A stretch of DNA of 64,000 nucleotides from contig NZ_SPQZ01000001.1 of assembly GCF_004570845.1 (NCBI RefSeq), positions 682,001-746,000 of the forward strand, in the 5' to 3' direction. Below the pieces are notes generated by a model. It had not been told where the DNA came from and did not search any database. It saw only the letters and a list, made by a program, of their open reading frames with translations. Shown in pieces: positions 18,996 through 26,701 of this stretch. The position numbers and the translations under genes are program-made. The stretch is from Orlajensenia leifsoniae (GTDB lineage: Bacteria; Actinomycetota; Actinomycetes; Actinomycetales; Microbacteriaceae). The first letter of the stretch is position 1. Every line of letters starts with the position of its first letter.

Positions 18996-20252
18996 ATGCG
19001 CATCAGAGCCACGAGGAGCGATGCCGGCGAGGGCGCGGCGCTCGACAGGGCGATCGCTCGGGTGGTGGCTGAGGGGAATTGCTCGGGGTGCGGGGCATGC
19101 ACCCTCCTCGACAGTGGACTCACGATGGCACTCGACGAGGACGGCTACAGCCGGCCGACGCGCATCGATGACGGAGTCGCAGCCGCTGGAGCGGTCGACA
19201 CCCTCCGGCGGGCATGCCCCGGCATCCTCGTGCGCGCGCAGAACCCGAAGGAGTCCCAGCGGCACCCGACGATGGGGCCGGTCGTGCAGGCGTGGTCGGC
19301 ATGGGCCGCCGACCCCGAGATCCGCCGGAAGGGCAGCAGCGGCGGCACCATCACCGCCTTGGCCGCCTGGCTCGTCGAGACCGGCGAGGCCGCTCAGGTC
19401 GTCGGCGCCCAGGCCGAGGCGGGAAGCCCGCGACGGACGGTGAGCGTGAGCATCATGACTCGGGACGAGGCACTCGCTGCCGCCGGATCACGCTATGCCC
19501 CGGTCTCGATCGCCGCGAATCCACTGGCGACCCTCGCGGCGTCCGCGGTCGTCGGGAAGCCGTGCGAGGCATCCGCCCTGCGCGCGATGCGCCCACCGGG
19601 ATCCGCCGACGGGCCCCTGCTCCTGTCCTTCTACTGTGCCGGAACCCCCAGCCAGTCGGCCACGGACTCCCTTGTGACCGCGCTCGGCGTGCAGCCGGGC
19701 GGCGCGCTGCGCGACCTCTGGTACCGCGGGAGGGGGTGGCCGGGCCGCTTCACCGCGGTGACGACCGAGGGCACCGAACACTCCGCGTCCTACGACGAAT
19801 CCTGGGGCGATCACCTCGGACCCACCGTGCAGTGGCGCTGCAAGATCTGCCCCGACGGCATCGGCGAGAGCTCGGACATCACCGCGGCCGACTTCTGGCG
19901 ATCGGATGACCGCGGCTATCCCGACTTCACCGAGGGCGACGGCATCAGCGCCCTGATCGCCCGCACCACGCGGGGACGCGACGTGGTCGCCCGCGCCATC
20001 GCCGCGGGGATCCTCGTCGCTTCTCCCCTGTCGACCGAGGAGCTCGATGCGGTCCAGCCGTTGCAGCGCAAGCGACGCCAGACCCTCGCCGGTCGGCTCG
20101 CGGGCGCGCGTGCCGCAGGCATCCGCCCGCCCCGATTCATCGGGTTCGGCCTCCTCGCGTTCGCGGCCGGCCGCCTCGGTCTGGTCGCACGCACGGCCCG
20201 GGGCACCTACAGCAGGGTGCGCGCCGACCGCTCCCGATCACGGCGTCCTTGA
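18996..20252 (+). CDS. Iron-sulfur protein, F420 hydrogenase/dehydrogenase beta-subunit (FrhB) family
   Basis: 418 aa. The N-terminus has one 4Fe-4S type motif, NCSGCGACTLLD at about residues 28-39 and a fourth Cys in LRRACPG; KGSSGGTITALAAWLV (flavin/nucleotide contact of FrhB family) follows, then GSRYAPVS, VGKPCEASAL, SFYCAGTPSQ and QWRCKICPDGIGESSDITAADFW. These are the FrhB N- and C-terminal domains. Members in polysaccharide loci are thought to reduce or oxidise a sugar or side group with flavin and iron-sulfur, but the reaction is mostly uncharacterised. Its place beside the pyruvyl transferase and flippase genes supports a polymer role. Confidence 0.82.
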   Translation: MRIRATRSDAGEGAALDRAIARVVAEGNCSGCGACTLLDSGLTMALDEDGYSRPTRIDDGVAAAGAVDTLRRACPGILVRAQNPKESQRHPTMGPVVQAWSAWAADPEIRRKGSSGGTITALAAWLVETGEAAQVVGAQAEAGSPRRTVSVSIMTRDEALAAAGSRYAPVSIAANPLATLAASAVVGKPCEASALRAMRPPGSADGPLLLSFYCAGTPSQSATDSLVTALGVQPGGALRDLWYRGRGWPGRFTAVTTEGTEHSASYDESWGDHLGPTVQWRCKICPDGIGESSDITAADFWRSDDRGYPDFTEGDGISALIARTTRGRDVVARAIAAGILVASPLSTEELDAVQPLQRKRRQTLAGRLAGARAAGIRPPRFIGFGLLAFAAGRLGLVARTARGTYSRVRADRSRSRRP

Positions 20253-20263
20253 GGCTGTCGCCG

Positions 20264-21016
20264 TCAGGCCTCGAGCACCTGGGCACGTCGCGGGGCCGGG
20301 TGGCCGTGCACCTCCCGGTGCAGGCGCTCCATCGTCTCGTCGAGCCGGGCGGCCGTCTCGGCGGCCTCGGTCAGGCCGTCGACGAGGTGCTGCGGGACCT
20401 GCTTGTCGTACTTGTAGTAGGTCTTGTGCTCGAGGCTCGCCCAGAAATCCATGGCGATGGTGCGGAACTGCACCTCGACGGTGACGGGGACAGGGCCGCC
20501 GGAGAGGAAGACCGGTACCTCGAGGATGACGTGCAGGCTGCGGTAGCCGTTCGGCTTCGGGCGGGCGATGTAGTCCTTGATGCTCAGCACGCGGACATCC
20601 TGCTGCGCCGTGATCATGTCGACGATGCGGTAGACGTCGGAGACGAAGCTGCAGGTGACACGCACGCCAGCGATATCGGTGATGGACGAGCGGATGGCGT
20701 CGAACGAGGGCTCGATGCCCTTGCGGTCGAGCTTCTCGAGAACGCCGTCGGTCGACTTGAGTCGGCAGGAGATGTGCTCGATCGGGTTGTGGTCCTCCTG
20801 CTCGCTGAACTCCTCACGCAGGATCGACAGCTTCGTGACGATCTCGTCCATGCCGAACTTGTAGCGCTGCAGGAAGCGACTGAACTCGTCGCGCAGCGCC
20901 TTCATCTCGGCGAGGGTGTCGAGGTCGAGTTGCTGGAACAGCTCGCTGGTTCGCGGGGTGAGCAGTGGCCGCGTGAGTGCGGTCAGCCTGGGCTTGTCAT
21001 CGGGGATCGTGTCCAC
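20264..21016 (-). CDS. Small alarmone synthetase (RelA/SpoT synthetase domain)
   Basis: 250 aa, GTG start. Only the ppGpp synthetase domain is present: HISCRLKSTDGVLEKL, DIAGVRVTCSFVSDVYRIVD, ARPKPNGYRSLHVILEVP, VEVQFRTIAMDFWASLEH. There is no HD hydrolase, TGS or ACT part, so it is a RelQ/RelP-type small enzyme that makes (p)ppGpp from ATP and GTP or GDP. A C-terminal helical tail (about 205-250) fits the oligomerisation helix. The start lies 6 nt after a TAGCGT box, so the mRNA is probably leaderless. Its stop is 11 bp from that of the convergent FrhB-like gene. Confidence 0.93.
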   Translation of the reverse strand: MDTIPDDKPRLTALTRPLLTPRTSELFQQLDLDTLAEMKALRDEFSRFLQRYKFGMDEIVTKLSILREEFSEQEDHNPIEHISCRLKSTDGVLEKLDRKGIEPSFDAIRSSITDIAGVRVTCSFVSDVYRIVDMITAQQDVRVLSIKDYIARPKPNGYRSLHVILEVPVFLSGGPVPVTVEVQFRTIAMDFWASLEHKTYYKYDKQVPQHLVDGLTEAAETAARLDETMERLHREVHGHPAPRRAQVLEA

Positions 21017-21022
21017 ACCTCG

Positions 21023-21028
21023 ACGCTA
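21023..21028 (-). promoter_or_regulatory. -10 box of a leaderless promoter (alarmone synthetase)
   Basis: Minus-strand TAGCGT sits 6 nt before the GTG at 21016. Confidence 0.5.
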
Positions 21029-21082
21029 CGCACCGCTCCTCTGCGATCCGTGTGAATCGACCATGAGAGAGCGCAGTCGGCG

Positions 21083-21970
21083 TCAGAGCTTCGAGTCGCT
21101 GACCGAGAAGGTGTCGCAGGCCGCAGCCCCGCCGTCGTAACCGGCCTGGAACCACTTCTGGCGCTGCTCACTCGAACCGTGGGTCCAGGCCTCGGGGTTC
21201 ACATCCCCGCCGGACTGCTGTTGGATGCGGTCGTCGCCGATGGACGCTGCGGCGTTCAGCGCATCCGCGATCTCAGCAGGCGTGACCGGCTTCAGCAGCG
21301 GCACGTCCGAAGCGGCCGTCGGCTGCGTCGACGCTGCCGCGACCCAGGCACCGGCGTAGCAGTCGGCCTGCAGTTCGACCCGAACGCTGCCGGATGCCGC
21401 CCCGGTCGTGCCGTCCTGTGATGCCGAGATCGCGCCCGTGAGGTTCTGGATGTGGTGACCCCACTCGTGGGCGATCACGTACATCTCCGAGAGCGGTCCA
21501 CCCGACGCGCCGAAGCGGCTGCGCAGCTCGTCGTAGAAGGTCGTGTCGAGATAGATGAGCTGGTCGGGCGGGCAGTAGAACGGTCCGACGGCGCTCGTCG
21601 CGTTGCCGCATCCGGTCGCCACACCCTCGGAGAACAGCTTGACGTTCGTCGTGGCATACGTCGCACCCAGCGCCGGCGCCTCCTCGGCCCAGTAGGCATC
21701 GAGTGACTCGGCAGCACCCTCGAGGCGGCACTCGATGCCCGCATTGGCGTCGGCGCCAGTCTCGCAGTTGGTGATGACCTCGTCGCTGGACGAGTCGACG
21801 GCCCCTCCGCCACCGCCGGCTCCCACGAGGCCGGAGAGGTCGACCCCGAGGAGCTGACCGATGAGGACGATGGCGATCACGCCGATGCCTCCACCCACAC
21901 CGATGCCCACATTGCGGCCACGCTTGGATACCTTGCCGCCACCGATCTTGGCGTTGTCGTCGAACGTCAT
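21083..21970 (-). CDS. YpfJ-type neutral zinc metallopeptidase (membrane-anchored)
   Basis: 295 aa. A basic cytoplasmic start (KVSKRGRN) and one helix at about 22-48 (GVGGGIGVIAIVLIGQLLG) anchor the protein. The outer domain has the zinc motif VIAHEWGHHIQNLTG (HExxH) at about residue 165, followed by ELQADCYAGAWV (third ligand Glu/Asp region). Two Cys near CETGADANAGIEC may form a disulfide. This is the conserved YpfJ/KPN_02809 family; the natural substrate is not known. It probably starts leaderless, 6 nt after TAGGTT. Confidence 0.92.
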   Translation of the reverse strand: MTFDDNAKIGGGKVSKRGRNVGIGVGGGIGVIAIVLIGQLLGVDLSGLVGAGGGGGAVDSSSDEVITNCETGADANAGIECRLEGAAESLDAYWAEEAPALGATYATTNVKLFSEGVATGCGNATSAVGPFYCPPDQLIYLDTTFYDELRSRFGASGGPLSEMYVIAHEWGHHIQNLTGAISASQDGTTGAASGSVRVELQADCYAGAWVAAASTQPTAASDVPLLKPVTPAEIADALNAAASIGDDRIQQQSGGDVNPEAWTHGSSEQRQKWFQAGYDGGAAACDTFSVSDSKL

Positions 21971-21976
21971 CCCGAC

Positions 21977-21982
21977 AACCTA
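21977..21982 (-). promoter_or_regulatory. -10 box of a leaderless promoter (zinc peptidase)
   Basis: Minus-strand TAGGTT sits 6 nt before the ATG at 21970, overlapping the 3' end of the upstream acyltransferase gene (stop at 21980). Confidence 0.5.
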
Positions 21983-23086
21983 TCGGGCCTGCGGTCCCCC
22001 GGGTGACGGCTTGACAGCGACCGGTTCGGACCGATCGAGGACCGTGCGAGTGTCGACCCACGACGCCACTGGCACCGTGAACACCCCGCGCACCCCGCGC
22101 AGCCAGTGATACAGCGCCAGCGACAGCAGGATGGCGACGACGGTCAGCACGATCGGCATCACGGCGGCGAGCAGCGAGGGGACCTCGACGCCGGTGGCCA
22201 CGATGACGGAGGCGACAGCGACCATCGGGAACGTGTGCACGAGATAGATCGGAAGGGTCCTCGTTCCGAGGTGGCGCACGAAGTCGAGTGGGGGGATCCG
22301 TGAGATCACCACCGCCACCGTGATGCCGACGCAGACGGCGATGATGCTCAGCGCGAACAGGACGAACGGCGCGCGGATGAGTCCGGCTTTCACCACCAGG
22401 GCGAGGAGGGCTCCGTAGATCACGATGACCGCGACCGCGTGCCACCACCGGGTTCTCGGAGCCACCGAACGCACCCACGAGCCGAGCTGCAGGGCGAGCA
22501 GGAAGAAGAACAGGTAGCGCCCCATCTTGTCCCAGGCCGTGGCCGTGTGGAGGTATCCGGAACTGAACAGCACCGACACCACCGCCGACAGCACGAGAGG
22601 AAGCCACCGCGGCCACGAGCGGGTCAGCCAGGCGATGGTGAAGAAGAGGGGAAGCGCATAGATGAACCAGAGATTGGCGTTGGGGATGACGAAGAGGTTC
22701 ACGATGCCCCACCAGTGCCCCTCGTCGGCGACCTCGGTGATGGGAGGGAGGGCGATGGCGAAGAGGTGCTGCGCGGCACTCCAGACCACGTAGAGGTACA
22801 GCAGCAGGACCAGGCGGCGTCGGAAGAGGCCTCTGTACGTGAGGGTGACCGCTCGCGCCCCGACGATCCCCGACATGAAGAAGAACAGCGGCATCCGGAA
22901 GGTGTCGAGCAGCGGGTTGAGGGTGGTCAACGGACCGACCACGCCGGCGAGTCCGAGGTACATCGTGCTGTGGAAGAGCACGACCAAGGTGATCGCGATT
23001 CCCTTGGCGACATCGATCCACGGCTCGCGATTCACTGGCGCGAGCGCTGTCGGCGCTGACGCTGGAGCCGGGATGTCGTCGGTCAC
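21980..23086 (-). CDS. Acyltransferase-3 family membrane protein (tandem copy 1)
   Basis: 368 aa, GTG start with GAGAGG upstream. About ten hydrophobic helices. REPWIDVAKGIAITLVVLFH, then FRMPLFFFMSGI and WDKMGRYLFFFLLALQLG mark the acyltransferase-3 (NolL/OafA-like) family without an extra domain. It is closely similar along its full length to the gene at 23162-24259. The family moves acyl groups onto surface glycans. Substrate is unknown. It is 75 bp downstream of its twin in the same direction. Confidence 0.9.
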   Translation of the reverse strand: MTDDIPAPASAPTALAPVNREPWIDVAKGIAITLVVLFHSTMYLGLAGVVGPLTTLNPLLDTFRMPLFFFMSGIVGARAVTLTYRGLFRRRLVLLLYLYVVWSAAQHLFAIALPPITEVADEGHWWGIVNLFVIPNANLWFIYALPLFFTIAWLTRSWPRWLPLVLSAVVSVLFSSGYLHTATAWDKMGRYLFFFLLALQLGSWVRSVAPRTRWWHAVAVIVIYGALLALVVKAGLIRAPFVLFALSIIAVCVGITVAVVISRIPPLDFVRHLGTRTLPIYLVHTFPMVAVASVIVATGVEVPSLLAAVMPIVLTVVAILLSLALYHWLRGVRGVFTVPVASWVDTRTVLDRSEPVAVKPSPGGPQAR

Positions 23087-23161
23087 TCGGGTGTGCCTCT
23101 CGCCGTACTGCTCGGGAACGTCAGGGGTCCGCCGAGTGGTCTCAGGATAGGGCGGCCCCAG

Positions 23162-24259
23162 TCAGTCGGCAAGGGTGGTGGGGCCCGCCGTCTCTCGTCG
23201 CGCTGCGCTCCGGCCGGGAGTCAGGAACCGGGGCAGGGTGAACACGCCCGGCACATCGCGCAACAGCCTGTGGACGCCGAGCGCGATCGCTATCGCCAAG
23301 GCGCAGAGCACGACCGGCAGGGTCATGGCGACCGGGGTCGGGACGCTCACGCCCGTCGCCACGATCAGGGCGCCGACGGCGAGAAGCGGGAAGGCGTGCA
23401 CGACGTAGATCGGCAGGGTGCGGGTGCCGAGGTGGCGCACGACGTCGAAGAACGGCATCCGGCTCATGATGACGGCCAGAGCGACACCGACAGCCACGGC
23501 GAGCAGGCTCAGGACGAAGAGCACGAGGGGAACGCCCCGGATGCCGGTGGCGAAGGTGAGCCCCGTGAGGCCGAGGTAGAAGACGGCGAGCACTGCGGCA
23601 TGCCACCAGCGGATGCTGGGCGCCAGGCGCCGCACCGTGCCGCCGATGCGCAACGCGAGCAGGAAGAAGAACAGGTAGCGGCCCATCTTGTCCCACGCGG
23701 TGTCGGTCTCGAGGATGCCGGAACTGAACAGCACCGACACCACGGCGGTGAGCGCCAGCGGCACGAGCGCCGGCCACGAGCGGGTGAGCCAGGCGATCGT
23801 GAAGAACAGGGGCAGCGCGTACAGGAACCAGAGGTTCTCGTTCGGGATGACGGCGAGCGTGATGAAGCTCCACAGGGGGCTCGGCTCCGGTTCGAGCGAG
23901 GTGGGGGGCAGCAGGGCCAGGAAGACCTGCTGCAGCGCGACCCACACGGCGTAGAGGTAGACGAGCAGCGCCAGGCGACGGTGGAACAGCGCCCTGTAGC
24001 CGAGGGCGACCGCGCGCGCCCCGAGCACTCCCGACATGAAGAAGAACAGGGGCATCCGGAACGTCTCGAGCATCGGGTTGGCTCGGGCGCCGGGCACGTC
24101 GACGCCGGCGAGACCGAGGTACATCGTCGCGTGATACAGCACCACGAGCACGATGGCGATGCCCTTGGCCGTGTCGATCCAGCGTTCGCGCACGACGGGA
24201 GCGAGCGCGACGGACGCAGCCGTCACCGCCCCCGTTCGGGTGTCCTCATTCGCGGTCAT
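23162..24259 (-). CDS. Acyltransferase-3 family membrane protein (tandem copy 2)
   Basis: 365 aa. RERWIDTAKGIAIVLVVLYH, FRMPLFFFMSGVLGARAVAL, LPLFFTIAWLTRSWP and AWDKMGRYLFFFLLALRIGG repeat the pattern of the downstream twin with small changes, so the pair arose by duplication. The first cytoplasmic loop and the C-terminal end differ most, which may mean different acceptors. It begins 6 nt after a TAGCCT box and so is probably leaderless. A perfect 18-bp palindrome (24296-24313) lies just upstream. Confidence 0.9.
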   Translation of the reverse strand: MTANEDTRTGAVTAASVALAPVVRERWIDTAKGIAIVLVVLYHATMYLGLAGVDVPGARANPMLETFRMPLFFFMSGVLGARAVALGYRALFHRRLALLVYLYAVWVALQQVFLALLPPTSLEPEPSPLWSFITLAVIPNENLWFLYALPLFFTIAWLTRSWPALVPLALTAVVSVLFSSGILETDTAWDKMGRYLFFFLLALRIGGTVRRLAPSIRWWHAAVLAVFYLGLTGLTFATGIRGVPLVLFVLSLLAVAVGVALAVIMSRMPFFDVVRHLGTRTLPIYVVHAFPLLAVGALIVATGVSVPTPVAMTLPVVLCALAIAIALGVHRLLRDVPGVFTLPRFLTPGRSAARRETAGPTTLAD

Positions 24260-24265
24260 CCCTGC

Positions 24266-24271
24266 AGGCTA
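24266..24271 (-). promoter_or_regulatory. -10 box of a leaderless promoter (acyltransferase copy 2)
   Basis: Minus-strand TAGCCT lies 6 nt before the ATG at 24259. Confidence 0.5.
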
Positions 24272-24295
24272 GGGCGCTCTGAGGGGATGGCGAGG

Positions 24296-24313
24296 AAACG
24301 TCACCTGACGTTT
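24296..24313. promoter_or_regulatory. 18-bp perfect palindrome, operator or hairpin
   Basis: AAACGTCA and TGACGTTT are separated by CC. It lies 25 nt upstream of the -10 of acyltransferase copy 2 (where a -35-proximal regulator would bind) and 20 nt past the stop of the iminopeptidase gene. The 2-nt centre favours a protein site over a terminator. Confidence 0.5.
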
Positions 24314-24332
24314 ACACGCACGAAGCGGTCGG

Positions 24333-25289
24333 TCAGCCGGCGAAGCGGTCCGTCGCCTCGATGAGGGCGTCGCGGACGCCGGGCTCGTCGAACGCGTGAC
24401 CGGCATCCGGGATCATCCTGAAGTCGGCCTGCGGCCACGCCTTGTGGAGGTCCCACGCCGTCATCGGCGGGGTGCAGGCGTCGTAGCGTCCCTGCACGAT
24501 GACCGCCGGGATGTCGTGCAGCTTCACGGAGTCGCGGATGAGCTGCCCCTCCTCCCACCAGCCGCCGTTCATGAAGTAGTGGTTCTCGATGCGTGCGAAG
24601 GCCACCGCGTAGTCGGGTTCGGTGAACCGCGCGATGGTCTCCTCCTGCGGCAGGAGCGTGATGGTGGAGGACTCCCAGCGCGACCAGGCGATCGCCGCCG
24701 GGCGATGCACCTCCGGGTCGGGGTCGTTGAGCAGCCGGCTGTACGCGGCGATGAGGTGGCTCCGCTCGGCCTCGGGCACCGGGGCGATGAAGCCCTCCCA
24801 CAGGTCGGGGAAGAGAGCGGCCGCGCCGCCCTCGTAGAACCAGTCGAGCTCGATGCGGCGGAGCGTGAAGATGCCCCGCAGGATGATCTCCGTCACCCGC
24901 TCCGGATGCGTCTCGGCGTAGGCGAGGGCGAGGGAGCTGCCCCAGGATCCGCCGAGCACCTGCCAGCGGTCGATGCCGAGGTGCTCGCGCAGCCTCTCGA
25001 TGTCGGCGACGAGGTGCCAGGTGGTGTTGGTGCTGAGGTCGGCATCCGGCGCGCTCACGTGCGGGGTGCTCCTCCCGCAGCCGCGCTGGTCGAGCAGCAC
25101 GATGCGGTACTTCTCGGGGTCGAACAGCCGGCGCTGGGTCGGGCTGGTGCCGGCGCCTGGACCGCCGTGCAGGAACACCACGGGCTTGCCGTCGGGGTTG
25201 CCCGAGGTCTCCCAGTACATCTGCTGGCCGTCGCCGACGTCGAGCATGCCGGAGTCGTACGGTTCGATCTCGGGGTAGAAGTCGCGCAT
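24333..25289 (-). CDS. pip: Proline iminopeptidase
   Basis: 318 aa, usual length. Family signs are MYWETSGNPDGKPVVFLHGG with the oxyanion HGGPG, LLDQRGCGRSTPH, and the nucleophile elbow GGSWGSSLALAYAETHP (Ser in GxSxGG). YFMNGGWW in the lid and GRYDACTPP and AGHAFDEPG near the C-terminus place the catalytic Asp and His. It removes N-terminal proline from peptides, in the cytoplasm. The ATG lies 6 nt after TATCGT, so a leaderless mRNA is likely. It is divergent from malate dehydrogenase with overlapping promoters. Confidence 0.95.
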   Translation of the reverse strand: MRDFYPEIEPYDSGMLDVGDGQQMYWETSGNPDGKPVVFLHGGPGAGTSPTQRRLFDPEKYRIVLLDQRGCGRSTPHVSAPDADLSTNTTWHLVADIERLREHLGIDRWQVLGGSWGSSLALAYAETHPERVTEIILRGIFTLRRIELDWFYEGGAAALFPDLWEGFIAPVPEAERSHLIAAYSRLLNDPDPEVHRPAAIAWSRWESSTITLLPQEETIARFTEPDYAVAFARIENHYFMNGGWWEEGQLIRDSVKLHDIPAVIVQGRYDACTPPMTAWDLHKAWPQADFRMIPDAGHAFDEPGVRDALIEATDRFAG

Positions 25290-25295
25290 CAGGCA

Positions 25296-25301
25296 ACGAT
25301 A
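25296..25301 (-). promoter_or_regulatory. -10 box of a leaderless promoter (pip)
   Basis: Minus-strand TATCGT is 6 nt before the ATG at 25289. Its -35 region would fall on the -10 box of mdh. Confidence 0.5.
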
Positions 25302-25322
25302 GGCGAAGACGGCGGGCGCGCG

Positions 25323-26345
<1,023 letters not shown>

Positions 26346-26373
26346 CACGGCGCGCGACACCGCGTTCGCTGGT

Positions 26374-26379
26374 TACGCT
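26374..26379 (+). promoter_or_regulatory. -10 box of a leaderless promoter (65-aa membrane protein)
   Basis: TACGCT lies 6 nt before the ATG at 26386. Confidence 0.45.
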
Positions 26380-26385
26380 GGAGCC

Positions 26386-26583
26386 ATGGCCCAGCGACCC
26401 GCACAACGACCAGCTCCCGAACCCGAGCGCGCCTCGCGACGCTCCCAGGTGATCATCGGCGTGATCGTCGGACTCATCGTCGGCCTCGTGATCAGCCTGA
26501 TCAGCGGGTTCTGGCTCTGGCTGGCTGCGGGTGCCGCGGTGGGCCTGGCGTTCGGCTCGTTCATCAAGCCGCCGGTGAAGTAG
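26386..26583 (+). CDS. Small membrane protein, 65 aa
   Basis: A hydrophilic Pro/Arg-rich start (about 1-20) is followed by two helices (VIIGVIVGLIVGLVISLISG and LWLAAGAAVGLAFGSF) with Gly spacing. A longer frame starting within mdh has no support; the ATG at 26386 has a leaderless promoter. A similar-looking two-helix protein is at 43755-44003. No function is recognised. Confidence 0.7.
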   Translation: MAQRPAQRPAPEPERASRRSQVIIGVIVGLIVGLVISLISGFWLWLAAGAAVGLAFGSFIKPPVK

Positions 26584-26590
26584 GGCACTC

Positions 26591-26693
26591 ACCGGTCGCT
26601 GAGGCCCGGCCGCAGGCCGCGGCCGACGCGCGGTACGGCCGAGCGCTTCGAACGCGGACTTCGTCCGGTTCTCAGCGAGCGGTCTATGAGGGG
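26591..26693. repeat. Dispersed intergenic repeat, family 2, long copy
   Basis: The core GCTTCGAACGCGGACTTCG then TCTCAGCGAGCGG is shared with 44911-44950 and 52926-52966. This copy also has an inverted end (GGTCGCTGAG near 26594), so the element is bounded by imperfect inverted repeats. It lies between the 65-aa gene and the 3' end of the acyl-CoA oxidase gene. Confidence 0.6.
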
Positions 26694-26701
26694 TTCTGCA
26701 C

